DNA from: Lachnospiraceae bacterium UBA3845
GTDB lineage: Bacteria; Bacillota; Clostridia; Lachnospirales; Lachnospiraceae
Assembly (NCBI GenBank): GCA_002392705.1
Contig: DGHP01000056.1
Coordinates: 8,968-54,714, forward strand
Reading direction: 5' to 3'
DNA length: 45,747 bases
Positions 1 through 12,765 of this stretch are shown here, piece by piece. Under the pieces are notes generated by a model, which was not told the DNA's origin, ran no database searches, and worked only from the letters and a program-made list of their open reading frames with translations. Made by a program: the position numbers and the translations under genes. How positions within the stretch are numbered: position 1 is the first letter of the stretch; each line of letters starts with the position of its first letter.

Positions 1-901
<901 letters not shown>

Positions 902-950
902 TTACTCCTTTCTCTATTCAGGAAAGATAGCTAAATATCTATCACGTGTA

Positions 951-979
951 AGTATAAAGCATGTTCCGTGAAATCACAA
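951..979 (-). promoter_or_regulatory. Probable sigma-A promoter of eno
   Basis: On the minus strand TTGTGA (974-979), a 17-base spacer and TATACT (951-956). The start of transcription would fall near 944, giving a leader of about 50 bases that contains a small GATAG/CTATC stem and then the AAAGGAG ribosome site. Confidence 0.6.
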
Positions 980-997
980 GCCATAAATTCCCCGGGG

Positions 998-1075
998 TAC
1001 TGTTCACAGCCCTCCACACATCAGGCCCCCCGCATATTCCGCCCGGCTGCTTTGCTGACTGGCAGAACAGCGTAC
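998..1075 (+). repeat. Dispersed intergenic repeat, copy R1 (composite)
   Basis: The core at 998-1025 contains CAGCCCTCCACACATCAGG and recurs with few changes at 17662-17691 and 42639-42668, always between genes and in the same orientation. To its right, 1030-1075 (CATATTC-GCCCG-GGCTGC then TTTGCTGAC-TGGC) resembles the reverse complement of the second repeat family at 16879-16965 and 18039-18118. The rest of 893-1139 holds the eno promoter and no gene. Confidence 0.6.
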
Positions 1076-1139
1076 AGAACAGACCATCCGTGCAGCGCAG
1101 GTATGCCGCATCTTCGATGCTTCTGTCAGTATCCCCCTG

Positions 1140-1391
1140 CTAGGCCTCTTCTGTCATCATTGTAATCAGGTCCGATACGATCCGGTCCCGCCTGGCGGTC
1201 TTTTCCGAAGCATGGTTTTCATTGTCGATCTCCATGTCGAAAAGCCTGTCCAGGGTCTCTTCCCAGAGCACGTCGTCCGCCAGGATCAGATCCTGTTTTG
1301 ACAGCTGAAAGTTCTTTTTCAGAAACTGCTCCTGCTCCTTCGTCATATGTCTCAGGGCCTGCTCATTTTCCCTGATCCGCTCATCATCCAT
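1140..1391 (-). CDS. Small charged hypothetical protein
   Basis: 83 residues, unrecognised. The sequence is strongly charged and predicted by eye to be almost entirely helical, with an E/Q/K-rich N-terminal half (EQEQFLKKNFQLSKQDL) and a conserved-looking DDVLWEETLDRLFDME centre; no signal peptide, membrane segment or cysteine. The ATG at 1391 has GGGAGG seven bases upstream, which supports real translation. It lies between the lipid kinase gene and eno on the same strand, 143 bases downstream of the kinase, and could share its transcript. Function unknown; it could be a small DNA- or protein-binding helical protein. Confidence 0.7.
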   Translation of the reverse strand: MDDERIRENEQALRHMTKEQEQFLKKNFQLSKQDLILADDVLWEETLDRLFDMEIDNENHASEKTARRDRIVSDLITMMTEEA

Positions 1392-1534
1392 ACTGTGTCC
1401 TCCCGTCCGGATTCCGGCCGCATTCCGTGCCCGGATATTATACCGGCTGATCTGATCCCCTGCTGCTGCCGGCTGATTTTCAAAACGGACGATTCAGCTG
1501 GCTTTCGCTGATCCGCATGCACCGCCGCTCTTCC

Positions 1535-2509
1535 TCAGACCAGCAGATTCAGCCGTTTTTCGCTGATCCGGAACAGAACATCCGCAGACGCTTCGCCCGT
1601 TTCACCGTCGCAGTGGATCCAGAGAGGCCTGTCGGAACGAATCCTGAGACTCTTCCCCCGCAGCTGGCTGACCTTTGTCTTCTGCCTGACATGCTCTCCG
1701 CTGATCGCCGAGGGAAAAAAACGGAAAAAGTCCAGGATACTCAGATCATGGACGACGCAGTAATCCAGGCTGCCGTCGTCGGCGCGTGCCTTCGGGCACA
1801 TCATAAAGCCTCCGCCTTCGTAGCGGTGGTTCATCCCGGCCGCGAACACAAAGCGCTCATAATGCGCCGTCTTCCCGGCTGCATTCTCCCTGCCCCCGGA
1901 AGGATCCGCTTCCTCCTTTGTCCCGTATATAAGATCCGAAGCAGAAGGCTTATAGCTGAAAATCAGGCGGACGGCTTCCAGTATGTAAATCAGTTTTCCA
2001 AGCCCGAAACGGTTCAGGAAGCGCTTCAGGCCCGAAACCTGGGCATAATGGCAGACCGCCGCGTCAAAGCCGGCCCCGGCGCTGACTACAAAAAAGCGGC
2101 TCTTTCCGATATCTTTCCAGATACATTCGCCGACATCGATCTGCCGCAGCGTCCGTCCTTCCAGAATGCGGCGGATCAGCCCGGAAGGGTCATCCGGCAG
2201 AGCCAGATCCCTTGCCAGATCGTTGCCGGACCCGCATGGAATCAGTCCGATCTTCGTATGCTCAAAATCCCGGATCCCGTTCACCGCGCCGTTCATGGTC
2301 CCGTCGCCGCCGAGAATCAGAATACGGACCGTCTCCCCTTCCGGGATGGAGGAGGTAAGATCCGAGCAGATCCTCTCTGCGGATCCTTCCTCCGTGGAAA
2401 GATGCAGTTTGTACTCTGTTCCTTCCAGAAGCGGCTGAATCTTCTTTTCCCAGTAACTCCCGGTTTTTCCCCCGGCGCCTGCCGGATTCACTATCACATG
2501 AAACATCAT
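1535..2509 (-). CDS. Diacylglycerol kinase family lipid kinase (YegS/DagK/BmrU type)
   Basis: 324-residue soluble lipid kinase of the DAGK catalytic-domain family, which phosphorylates diacylglycerol or a related lipid with ATP at the membrane face. Seen: N-terminal NPAGAGGK (residues 8-15), the nucleotide-binding GGDGT (67-71) followed by NGAVNG, and the GLIPCGSGNDLAR block typical of the family. Length agrees with DagK of Firmicutes (about 300). Two ATGs stand in tandem at 2509 and 2506; GGGAG lies 4-7 bases upstream and I use the first. The HerA-like ATPase gene ends 87 bases upstream on the same strand, so the two are probably cotranscribed. The exact lipid substrate cannot be read from the sequence. 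Confidence 0.93.
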   Translation of the reverse strand: MMFHVIVNPAGAGGKTGSYWEKKIQPLLEGTEYKLHLSTEEGSAERICSDLTSSIPEGETVRILILGGDGTMNGAVNGIRDFEHTKIGLIPCGSGNDLARDLALPDDPSGLIRRILEGRTLRQIDVGECIWKDIGKSRFFVVSAGAGFDAAVCHYAQVSGLKRFLNRFGLGKLIYILEAVRLIFSYKPSASDLIYGTKEEADPSGGRENAAGKTAHYERFVFAAGMNHRYEGGGFMMCPKARADDGSLDYCVVHDLSILDFFRFFPSAISGEHVRQKTKVSQLRGKSLRIRSDRPLWIHCDGETGEASADVLFRISEKRLNLLV

Positions 2510-2596
2510 TCGTCTCCCGGCCGCAGACGGTCAGAAGCATTTCTCCCGGATCAGGAAACATACCGGGAACTGCTTCCGGGCTGTGTGCGGAGTATC

Positions 2597-4231
2597 TCAC
2601 AGTTTCAGGAATGTTCCGAGAATACTGCGCCCAAGCTGCGCGCCGATATTGCCGCCCAGGGTCTTGCCGAAGGTTCCTCCCAGGCTTCCTACCGACTTGC
2701 CGATCTGTCTTCCGATGGTTCCGGCGGCCGTGGATGCCACGCTTGCCGCGCGCTTCTTCGCACGCTCCTGCTCCCGTTCCGCCTCTCTCTGCGCCTGCTC
2801 GGCCGCTTTCTGGGCCGCGGCAGCTTCTTTTTCCGCCAGCTTCTGGGCGGCGGCGGCTTCCTTCGCGGCTTCCTTCTCCGCAGCCGCTCTCTCCTTCTCG
2901 GCCAGGGCATCCTCGGCCGCTTTCTGTGCCTGCAGTTCCATCTCCTGCCAGTGCCTCTGCAGGAATTCATAAGCTGAATCGCGGTCGATCGCATTGGCAT
3001 AACGGGAATAGAGGAGATTGGACTTAATCATCTGATCGCGCAGGGAATCATCCGCCGTACCCAGGAAGGACTGAGGCGGAAGAATCATGCAGCGCTCCAC
3101 CATTCCGGGAATGCCGTTCTCATCCAGCATGGAGACGAGAGCCTGCCCGGTCGCCAGATGCTGGATCGCGTCGGCCGTATCAAATACCGGATTCTCACGG
3201 TAGGTCTGCGCCGCGGCTTTCACAGCCTTAAGTTCCTTCGGGGAATAGGCGTGAAGCGCATGCTGGATCTTGTTGCCCAGCTGGCTCATGATCCCGTCCG
3301 GGATATCCGCCGGGTTCTGGGTGATGAAGAAGACGCCCACTCCCTTCGAACGGATCAGCTTGACGATCTGCTCGATCTTGTTCAGCAGATCCGGAGACGC
3401 CTGTGAAAAGAGCATGTGCGCCTCATCAAAGAAGAATACCATCTTCGGCTTCGGGCAGTCTCCCACTTCGGGAAGGCTCTCAAAGAGCTCGGACAGCATC
3501 CAGAGCAGGTAGGTGGAGTACATGTCCGGATTCAGGATCAGCTTTCTGCAGTCCATGACGGAGATGACGCCCTGCCCGCCTTCCAGCTGCAGCATGTCCG
3601 TGATTGTAAGCGCCGGCTCGCCGAAGAACTGGTCTGCGCCCTGGGTCTCCAGAGAGACTATGGCCCTGGTGATCGCCGCGATCGAAGCCGGAGCGATATG
3701 CCCGTATTCCGCGGCCAGTTCGTTCCTGTGCTCATTGACATAGGCAAGCATCGACTTCAGGTCCTTCGTGTCGATCAGAAGAAGGCCGGTATCATCGGCG
3801 ATCTTGTAGACGATGCTCAGGATATCGGTCTGCAGCTCGTTCAGCCCCAGAACTCTGGAAAGAAGGAGCGGGCCCATCTCGGAGATCGTTGTCCGCAGGG
3901 GCATGCCCTTCTCGCCGTATACATCCCAGAACATGACCGGGTATTTACGGAAGCTGTAGCCGTCCTGATCCAGCTGCATCGACGCAATGCGCTGGTTTAC
4001 ATTTTCATTCTCCCTGCCAGTCTCGGCGAGGGAACCCAGATCTCCCTTGATATCAGCCAGAAAAACCGGTACGCCGGCGTCTGAAAAAGACTCCGCGAGA
4101 ACCTTCAGGCTGACTGTTTTTCCGGTACCGGTAGCTCCCGCGATCATACCGTGCCGGTTTGCCATGGAGGGATTGAGAAAGATCTCCTTCTCCCCGCTTT
4201 TACCAACCAGAATCTTACCGTCTTTATACAT
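2597..4231 (-). CDS. HerA-like ATPase of the DUF853 (YjgR) family
   Basis: 544-residue P-loop ATPase related to HerA/FtsK helicases; members are annotated as DUF853 or helicase HerA-like and their cellular role is not well settled. Seen: Walker A GATGTGKT at residues 32-39, the ADIKGDLGSLA segment at 59-69, Walker B MVFFFDE at 264-270, and the FFITQNPADIP motif downstream of it. Residues about 435-505 form an Ala/Glu/Lys-rich coiled coil and the tail is Gly-rich (GTIGRQIGKSVG and following), both usual in this family. The ATG at 4231 follows GGAGG with a good spacing, and a TATAAT box lies at 4269-4274. First gene of a probable unit with the lipid kinase. Confidence 0.93.
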   Translation of the reverse strand: MYKDGKILVGKSGEKEIFLNPSMANRHGMIAGATGTGKTVSLKVLAESFSDAGVPVFLADIKGDLGSLAETGRENENVNQRIASMQLDQDGYSFRKYPVMFWDVYGEKGMPLRTTISEMGPLLLSRVLGLNELQTDILSIVYKIADDTGLLLIDTKDLKSMLAYVNEHRNELAAEYGHIAPASIAAITRAIVSLETQGADQFFGEPALTITDMLQLEGGQGVISVMDCRKLILNPDMYSTYLLWMLSELFESLPEVGDCPKPKMVFFFDEAHMLFSQASPDLLNKIEQIVKLIRSKGVGVFFITQNPADIPDGIMSQLGNKIQHALHAYSPKELKAVKAAAQTYRENPVFDTADAIQHLATGQALVSMLDENGIPGMVERCMILPPQSFLGTADDSLRDQMIKSNLLYSRYANAIDRDSAYEFLQRHWQEMELQAQKAAEDALAEKERAAAEKEAAKEAAAAQKLAEKEAAAAQKAAEQAQREAEREQERAKKRAASVASTAAGTIGRQIGKSVGSLGGTFGKTLGGNIGAQLGRSILGTFLKL

Positions 4232-4268
4232 ACTTTTTCCTCCTGTGCCTCTGCTGAAAGATCGCAGA

Positions 4269-4274
4269 ATTATA
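4269..4274 (-). promoter_or_regulatory. -10 box upstream of the HerA-like gene
   Basis: A perfect TATAAT on the minus strand 38 bases before the ATG at 4231. No good -35 hexamer stands 17 bases upstream (GCAGAT), so the call rests on the -10 and position. Confidence 0.45.
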
Positions 4275-4334
4275 CAGATACCGAACGGATTATCTGCATC
4301 TATCCTACCACAGAATGCGCAAAATTTACATATA

Positions 4335-4370
4335 AATTAAGCCCGGGCAGGTGAAAGCCCGGGCTTAATT
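4335..4370 (-). terminator. Rho-independent terminator after lacZ
   Basis: AATTAAGCCCGGGC and its complement GCCCGGGCTTAATT enclose an 8-base loop, a 14-bp perfect stem. On the minus strand it stands 56 bases after the lacZ stop and runs into TTAATTTATA. Confidence 0.85.
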
Positions 4371-4426
4371 CCGCCATGGCGAAATGGTCTGCGGCATGTC
4401 ATTTTCCGCAGTGTTCTGTACTTCGC

Positions 4427-7782
<3,356 letters not shown>

Positions 7783-7860
7783 CCGATTCTGCGATAACCG
7801 CTGGAATCCTGCAGCAAAGCGGCCCGATGTCCGTCAGCTTCGTATCCTGTTCTCAGCCTC

Positions 7861-8688
7861 TTATTTGACAGAACCTGTAATACCTTCCGCGAACTGCTTC
7901 TGCAGAATGAAGAAGACCAGCATCGTCGGAATGGAGCAGAACAGAACGCCCATCATCAGAACACCGTAATCGATGGTGTATCCGGCAGCCAGATTGGCGA
8001 TCAGCATGGGCATGGTCTGCGCTTTATTGTCCGTCATGACAACCTTCGGCCAGAGGTAGGCGTTCCAGGCGTTCATGAAGGTGATAACCGCCGCTGCCGC
8101 ATAAGTGGAGCGCATGATCGGCATATACTGGCGGAAGAAGATACCCACTTCGCTCTGCCCGTCGATCCGGGCCGCCTCCATGATGGCCGGCGGGAAATTG
8201 CGGGAATTCTGCCGGAACATCATGATCATGAACGGCGTGGCGATCTGGGGAAGGATGAAGCCCCATACCGAGTTCAGCATCCCCATCTTCGAGATCATGG
8301 TGAACAGCGGGATCATGGTCGCGACGCCCGGAATCATCATGGCCAGAAGCAGAAATGCAAAGAGGCGGTCCTTCGCCCTGTCCGCATAAAGTTCAAAGCC
8401 GAAACCGGCCAGGGAACAGATCAGCAGGCACAGAAGGGTCTGTGTAATGGCATAGATGAAAGAGTTCCCCATGGACTTCCAGAGCGGCTGCGCCGCCAGA
8501 AGCTTCTGGAAATTCGAAGCGGCGGCAGTGCCGAACCAGATCCGGCCCCGGGAGATATCCACCGTATCATTCGTGGCGGCCGTGATCATCCAGAAAAGCG
8601 GGAACACGCTGATAAAGGACCAGATAGTCAGAAAGATATAGCTGGGGATCAGCCTGCGCTGAACCATGGACTTATTTTTCTTAGTCAC
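7861..8688 (-). CDS. Carbohydrate ABC transporter permease, MalG type
   Basis: Second inner-membrane permease of a CUT1 sugar importer, about 275 residues with six hydrophobic segments. The EAA loop that contacts the ATPase is EAARIDGQSEVGIFFRQYMP. An in-frame GTG at 8697 exists, but I prefer the GTG at 8688 because AGGTGAT lies just upstream and the start then overlaps the previous gene by eight bases (GTGACTAA), a common coupling arrangement. It follows the MalF-type permease directly and precedes lacZ. With the binding protein upstream it forms an importer whose likely substrate is lactose or a galacto-oligosaccharide; that is inferred from lacZ. Confidence 0.95.
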   Translation of the reverse strand: MTKKNKSMVQRRLIPSYIFLTIWSFISVFPLFWMITAATNDTVDISRGRIWFGTAAASNFQKLLAAQPLWKSMGNSFIYAITQTLLCLLICSLAGFGFELYADRAKDRLFAFLLLAMMIPGVATMIPLFTMISKMGMLNSVWGFILPQIATPFMIMMFRQNSRNFPPAIMEAARIDGQSEVGIFFRQYMPIMRSTYAAAAVITFMNAWNAYLWPKVVMTDNKAQTMPMLIANLAAGYTIDYGVLMMGVLFCSIPTMLVFFILQKQFAEGITGSVK

Positions 8689-9577
8689 GTGTATCACCTA
8701 CTTTCATATTGATCCATGCAAGGATCGCAACCATGATGAAGATCACGAAGGACATGGCGGAGGAATATCCGAAGTGGCCGACGCCCTGTCCGAATGCCAT
8801 ATTGTAAACGTAATGGGACATGGTGATCGTCGCGTTCGCCGGACCGCCGTTGGTCAGGTTGACGGACTCGTCAAAGAGCTGCAGGGTACCGTTGATGGAC
8901 ATGATGAAGGTCATGACGATAACCGGCTTCAGAAGCGGAACCGTGATTCCCCAGAAGGTCTTCCAGGAGGACGCCCCGTCGATTTTTGCAGCTTCATAAA
9001 CCTGGTAATCGATATTCTGCAGGCCCGCCAGATAGAACACCATGTTATATCCGGTCCATCTCCAGATCAGGGCAATGATGATGATGGCCTTGGCGGTGCC
9101 CGCTGTCCCCAGCCAGTTGACATTTTCACTGATGATATGGAGATTCATAAGCACCTGGTTGATCAGTCCCTGCGTGGCGAACAGAGAGCGGAAGATCAGC
9201 GCGTAGGATACGAGGGAAGTCGCGCAGGGCAGAAATACCATCGTGCGGAACAGTCCCTTGAAGCGCAGGTCCTTGTTGTTCAGGATCTGGGCCAGAAGGA
9301 TGGCCAGTATCAGCATGATGGGCACTTCGATGATCAGGTACAGGAAGGTGTTCTTCAGGGATGTGATGAAGATCTTATCCTGGAGAATACGCGAATAGTT
9401 GAAATTCCAGGGATTCGCCCAGGTCATCTGGGCTCCCTTGCCGGACTTGAAGGATGTTATGAATGCCTGAATCATGGGCCAGAAGCTCATGATGCAGATC
9501 ATGATTGTCGCAGGCATCAGAAAGAACCAGCCGGCTCTTCTCTCCTTTGCTCTGACGCCTTTCCCTTTTTTACTCAC
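8681..9577 (-). CDS. Carbohydrate ABC transporter permease, MalF/UgpA type
   Basis: First permease of the CUT1 importer, 298 residues. A basic cytoplasmic N-terminus (KKGKGVRAKERR) is followed by six membrane segments; the EAA loop reads EAAKIDGASSWKTFWGITVP and is followed by the usual PLLKP. Start is a GTG at 9577 preceded by GGAGG at a spacing of about eight bases. The reading frame overlaps the start of the MalG-type gene. A stem-loop lies upstream at 9607-9633, between the binding-protein gene and this one, which is expected to lower permease expression relative to the binding protein. Confidence 0.96.
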   Translation of the reverse strand: MSKKGKGVRAKERRAGWFFLMPATIMICIMSFWPMIQAFITSFKSGKGAQMTWANPWNFNYSRILQDKIFITSLKNTFLYLIIEVPIMLILAILLAQILNNKDLRFKGLFRTMVFLPCATSLVSYALIFRSLFATQGLINQVLMNLHIISENVNWLGTAGTAKAIIIIALIWRWTGYNMVFYLAGLQNIDYQVYEAAKIDGASSWKTFWGITVPLLKPVIVMTFIMSINGTLQLFDESVNLTNGGPANATITMSHYVYNMAFGQGVGHFGYSSAMSFVIFIMVAILAWINMKVGDTRD

Positions 9578-9606
9578 TCTTATTCCTCCACAGAAAAGTT
9601 AAGAAA

Positions 9607-9633
9607 GGCGGGGATGCGGAAGGCATCCCCGCC
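9607..9633 (-). terminator. Intercistronic stem-loop between binding protein and permeases
   Basis: GGCGGGGATGC and GCATCCCCGCC form an 11-bp perfect stem with a 5-base loop, followed on the minus strand by TTTCTTAACTTTTC. Such partial terminators are common after sugar-binding-protein genes and give excess binding protein over permease. Confidence 0.75.
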
Positions 9634-9720
9634 AGGGCTTCAGATTACGGATTCAGGACGTCTTTCCGGCAGATGCTCTCCCGGACAGACATCGCTGTCT
9701 CCGGACCGCAGGGTTCCGTA

Positions 9721-11043
9721 TCAGCCTGCCATCTCGAATGCGAGCTGATCCTGGGCATCCTGCAGAGCAGCCTGGACAGATTCATCTGTCGGCTCGCCTG
9801 CCTGGATCAGGTTCTGGATCGCGGTACCGACATAGTTGCGGCATGCATAGTGATAATCGGACTGCTCAACAACCGGAACATTGGCGCCCATCGCGACGAT
9901 ATCGGAATAGATGGCCTGGCCGTTGAAGAAGTCGATGCCTTCCTGATAAACCTCGGAAGCGCCGGCTGTAGCGGAGCAGGTGATGACGCCGCCGTTCAGC
10001 AGAGCCGCATCATAGGTAGCCGTGCTGCCCGCGCCGAAGGTCTTTGAAAGGAAATCAGCCGCAAGCTCCGGCTTGCTGCAGTTGCCGGTGATGTACAGGG
10101 AAGAACCGCCGTTGGAAGCATAGCCTTCGCCGCCCTCAAGGGTCGGAAGAGTGGTGATCTCCCACTTTCCGGAATTCTCAGCTGCCTGTTCCATGGTCGG
10201 GATGATCCAGTTGCCGTTCAGAACGCCTGCTACCATGTCGCCCACGATCGCCTGATCGGTGTACTCGGACCAGTTATTGCCAAGGTAAAGAATGTTGTTC
10301 TCAACCATGATGACAATATCCTTGATGATCTGGATATACTTCTCGTTGGAAGCGAAGGTCGGCTCACCGTCGGTGAACTGGGACTCGCCCTCAGCCTGGA
10401 GCATCATGTAGGGAAGGTCATTGCCGCTGCCGTCCATGCAGAGCAGATACTTTCCGGTCTTCTCATAGACTGCTTTTCCGACTTCGATGAACTTGTCCCA
10501 TGTGCAGCCCTTCATATCGTCGATGCTGTAGCCGGCTTCTTCCAGAAGGTCGGTTCTGTAAGCCATGATCGCGGTGCCGTTGTCTACCGGTACGCCGAAG
10601 TGTACATCGTCATAGGTGCTGAAGGAAAGCTTCTCAGCTCCGAAATCATCCCAGTTGATGTCCGCTGCGGACAGATCCTGCCATGCTTCCGGATAGCTTA
10701 CATAGAACTGCTGGAAATAGTGATCCTGGAACAGAACGATATCCGGCAGGTTGCTGTAGTCGCCGGACTGGCCTGCAAGAGTAACAGCGTTCTCAACATC
10801 GGAGGATCCGGACTGGGTGATGATGTTCAGCTTGAAATCCGGATTCACATTCTCCTGATAATCCTTCTCAGCTGCTTCCAGAGCCGGGATGTTAAAGTTG
10901 GCGTCCCACGCATATACGGAAAGAGTGTTCTCATCCTCGGACGCAACGTCAGCGCCTTCCGCCTCAGCGAAAGCCGTCATCGGAGCCAGCAGGGAAGCTG
11001 CCATGATTCCCGCGGTCAGAACTGCAAACATTTTTCTTTTCAT
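9721..11043 (-). CDS. Extracellular sugar-binding protein of the ABC importer
   Basis: 440-residue solute-binding protein of the SBP_bac_1 type that captures sugar outside the membrane for the adjacent permeases. Start is the ATG at 11043, with GGAGG eight bases upstream. Residues 1-27 form a signal peptide: MKRK, a hydrophobic core (AVLTAGIMAASLLA), then a probable signal peptidase I site after AFA. There is no cysteine in the first 35 residues, so no lipobox; Gram-positive binding proteins are usually lipoproteins, which makes the anchoring here odd. The mature part begins acidic (EAEGADVASEDENTLSVYAWD) and has the YVSYPEAWQDLS and GVPVDNGTAIMAYRTDLL blocks usual in this family. Ligand inferred to be a beta-galactoside from lacZ downstream. 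Confidence 0.93.
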   Translation of the reverse strand: MKRKMFAVLTAGIMAASLLAPMTAFAEAEGADVASEDENTLSVYAWDANFNIPALEAAEKDYQENVNPDFKLNIITQSGSSDVENAVTLAGQSGDYSNLPDIVLFQDHYFQQFYVSYPEAWQDLSAADINWDDFGAEKLSFSTYDDVHFGVPVDNGTAIMAYRTDLLEEAGYSIDDMKGCTWDKFIEVGKAVYEKTGKYLLCMDGSGNDLPYMMLQAEGESQFTDGEPTFASNEKYIQIIKDIVIMVENNILYLGNNWSEYTDQAIVGDMVAGVLNGNWIIPTMEQAAENSGKWEITTLPTLEGGEGYASNGGSSLYITGNCSKPELAADFLSKTFGAGSTATYDAALLNGGVITCSATAGASEVYQEGIDFFNGQAIYSDIVAMGANVPVVEQSDYHYACRNYVGTAIQNLIQAGEPTDESVQAALQDAQDQLAFEMAG

Positions 11044-11106
11044 CTTAACTACCTCCATATGAACATTTGCTCCGTCTGCCTGTCTGAACAGGCCGACCAT
11101 GGCTCT

Positions 11107-11136
11107 ATTGTAACAAGTCTGAACCGGAATCGTGAA
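11107..11136 (-). promoter_or_regulatory. Probable promoter of the sugar-uptake operon
   Basis: On the minus strand TTCACG (11131-11136), an 18-base spacer and TACAAT (11107-11112). The weak -35 fits an activator-dependent promoter, as expected if the AraC-type protein encoded upstream acts here. The leader to the ATG at 11043 is about 57 bases. Confidence 0.5.
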
Positions 11137-11164
11137 CGAAATTGCCCATCTTTTACGCATTTCC

Positions 11165-11177
11165 GACCATTTTGGTC
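11165..11177. promoter_or_regulatory. GACCA-TTT-TGGTC palindrome upstream of the operon promoter
   Basis: A perfect 5-bp inverted repeat centred about 38 bases upstream of the -35 box. Its position suits an activator site, possibly for the adjacent AraC protein, though AraC family sites are often direct repeats. Confidence 0.4.
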
Positions 11178-11274
11178 AGGTTGACAGAAATCGGGGCGGT
11201 TCAGCTGGGATAATCACAAAAAATACAAACTTGCAAAAGCCTGTTTTCCGTTTCTTCCGTCGTTTTCATCATAA

Positions 11275-11318
11275 AACTGCCGGAGAAACGCAGATTGCTC
11301 TGTGTTTCCCCGGCAGTC
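11275..11318 (-). terminator. Terminator after the AraC-type gene
   Basis: ACTGCCGGAGAAAC (11276-11289) pairs with GTTTCCCCGGCAGT (11304-11317) with one mismatch; on the minus strand it is followed by TTTTATG. The rest of 11044-11389 contains the operon promoter and palindrome and no gene. Confidence 0.75.
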
Positions 11319-11389
11319 ACAGGATTCTCTCTTACCTTCGGGCCTCTTATTCCCGCAGGCTTTCCGTCTGTTTTTTCTCTTTTCCGTCC

Positions 11390-12316
11390 TTACCAGCCTT
11401 TCTGAACAGAGATGTTGACCTCCAGCAGCCTGCTCTCATAGTTTTTCGGATCCCTCTTCCACTGGCCGGGCGTCACTCCGAGAACCTGCCTGAAATTCCG
11501 GTCAAGCGTGGACACAGTGGAAAAGCCGCAGCGGACCGCGACCTGGGCGATCGTATCATTGGAGGACCGCAGAATCTCACAGGCGTGCAGCACCCTCACC
11601 ATATTCAGGTACTCAACCGGTGTCATGTTGATATATTCCGAAAACAGTCTGCGGAAATGCGTCTCACTGATGCTGCACGCCTCTGCCAGATCACCGATCC
11701 GGACGGGCTCAGCATAATTCCGTTCCACATACCGCAGCGCCCGGCTGATCTGCCCGAACCCTCTGGCGTCCGGGATGCGCGGGGCCGCCACCTTCTCCGT
11801 GATGCGGGCAATCTCAAAGATAAGAGCCGTAAGCAGGCCTCTGACCTTCTCCACGTAAAAACTTCTCTTCACCCGCATCTCATCCATGATCGCATCCACA
11901 ATCCCTGCCAGCTGCGGATATTCCCGCGTCCCGGCGAACAGGACCTCCCGGCCGGTCAGTTCCAGAAAGCGCCGGAAAGCAGCCTCATTTTCCCCGTAAT
12001 ACTCTCTTATGAGCATGTCCGGATCCAGAAACAGATATTCCCAGGCGCTCTCCGTCCCCGGCGTACTGTTGGTCGTATGGGGGTAATTCTTCGGTATCAC
12101 GGAGATCATATCCGGACCGTAGGGCACGACACGGCCGTCGAGTACCAGTTCGCCCGTTCCGCTCCTGCAGACCCCGATCTCCAGAAGATTATGAAAATGC
12201 AGGTAATCGATCCCGTCCCCGTAGTTCCTGACCCAGTTTTCCCCCAGCAGGGCCAGCACGCCTTCCTTCTGCGGAATATCATAATAACGGAGTTCAACCT
12301 TCTCTTTTTTCTTCAT
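11390..12316 (-). CDS. AraC family transcriptional regulator with cupin-type N-terminus
   Basis: 308-residue regulator. The N-terminal ~150 residues have the AraC-type effector-binding pattern (YLHFHNLLEIGVCRSGTGELVLDGR, then VIPKNYPHTTNS). The last ~100 residues hold the two helix-turn-helix motifs: IGDLAEACSISETHFRRLFS and IAQVAVRCGFSTVSTLDRNF, followed by LGVTPGQWKR. The only visible ribosome site is weak (GGGT close to the ATG). It is read toward the sugar-uptake genes and lacZ and is the natural candidate to activate them in response to the sugar. A terminator lies between the barstar gene and this start, so it should have its own promoter or depend on readthrough; I could not find a convincing promoter. 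Confidence 0.93.
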   Translation of the reverse strand: MKKKEKVELRYYDIPQKEGVLALLGENWVRNYGDGIDYLHFHNLLEIGVCRSGTGELVLDGRVVPYGPDMISVIPKNYPHTTNSTPGTESAWEYLFLDPDMLIREYYGENEAAFRRFLELTGREVLFAGTREYPQLAGIVDAIMDEMRVKRSFYVEKVRGLLTALIFEIARITEKVAAPRIPDARGFGQISRALRYVERNYAEPVRIGDLAEACSISETHFRRLFSEYINMTPVEYLNMVRVLHACEILRSSNDTIAQVAVRCGFSTVSTLDRNFRQVLGVTPGQWKRDPKNYESRLLEVNISVQKGW

Positions 12317-12330
12317 ACCCGAAACCCGTT

Positions 12331-12360
12331 CAAAAAAGCAGGGCTCCTGTTCATAGCCCT
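12331..12360 (-). terminator. Terminator after the barstar gene
   Basis: AGGGCT (12355-12360) and AGCCCT (12340-12345) on the minus strand flank a 9-base loop, followed by GCTTTTTT. It begins at the base after the barstar stop codon and ends 15 bases before the araC-type start. Confidence 0.65.
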
Positions 12361-12633
12361 TTACGGAACAAAGAGCAGATTCAGATGCGGATTCTCCGCT
12401 GCCGCCGCGCCAAGCACGGTCAGTGTACGGTAGGCATAGGAATTGCCGCAGATCCTTTCCAGATTCGACCTTGTCAGGCAGATCTGCGTATCCTCATGGA
12501 CTTCCGACAGCAGGTCACTCAGGGCGTCCAGATTGCCGCCGAAATAATCCGGAAAGCAGAAGGCTTCCTTCATATACTCTGCCATCTTCTCCTTTGTCGA
12601 AATCTCCTCCGCATTCAGATAGATCCGTTCCAT
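12361..12633 (-). CDS. Barstar family ribonuclease inhibitor
   Basis: 90-residue cytoplasmic inhibitor. It shows the barstar signature: FCFPDYFGGNLDALSDLLSE at residues 25-44, which includes the helix that plugs the barnase active site. Length equals classical barstar (about 90). The ATG at 12633 has GGGAGGAG four bases upstream. The gene stands 132 bases downstream of the barnase-domain gene on the same strand, so the pair forms an enzyme/immunity unit in which the inhibitor protects the cytoplasm before export of the nuclease. It ends at a terminator. Confidence 0.95.
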   Translation of the reverse strand: MERIYLNAEEISTKEKMAEYMKEAFCFPDYFGGNLDALSDLLSEVHEDTQICLTRSNLERICGNSYAYRTLTVLGAAAAENPHLNLLFVP

Positions 12634-12765
12634 AAGTCTCCTCCCATAACATGGTTATTGCCCGGCTGAAATACTGTGCATTCCGGATCCGGGTCTGAGC
12701 CGGTTTCTGCCGGAAGCAGTGTCTGAGCCGGATCCTCATAAAGCCGGTCACAGCCCCGCACAGAC

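Noticed and set aside
1517..2977. 486-codon open frame on the plus strand opposite the lipid kinase and HerA-like genes
   Set aside because: It mirrors two well-supported genes, has no family features and no ribosome site; GC-rich genes often have long antisense frames.
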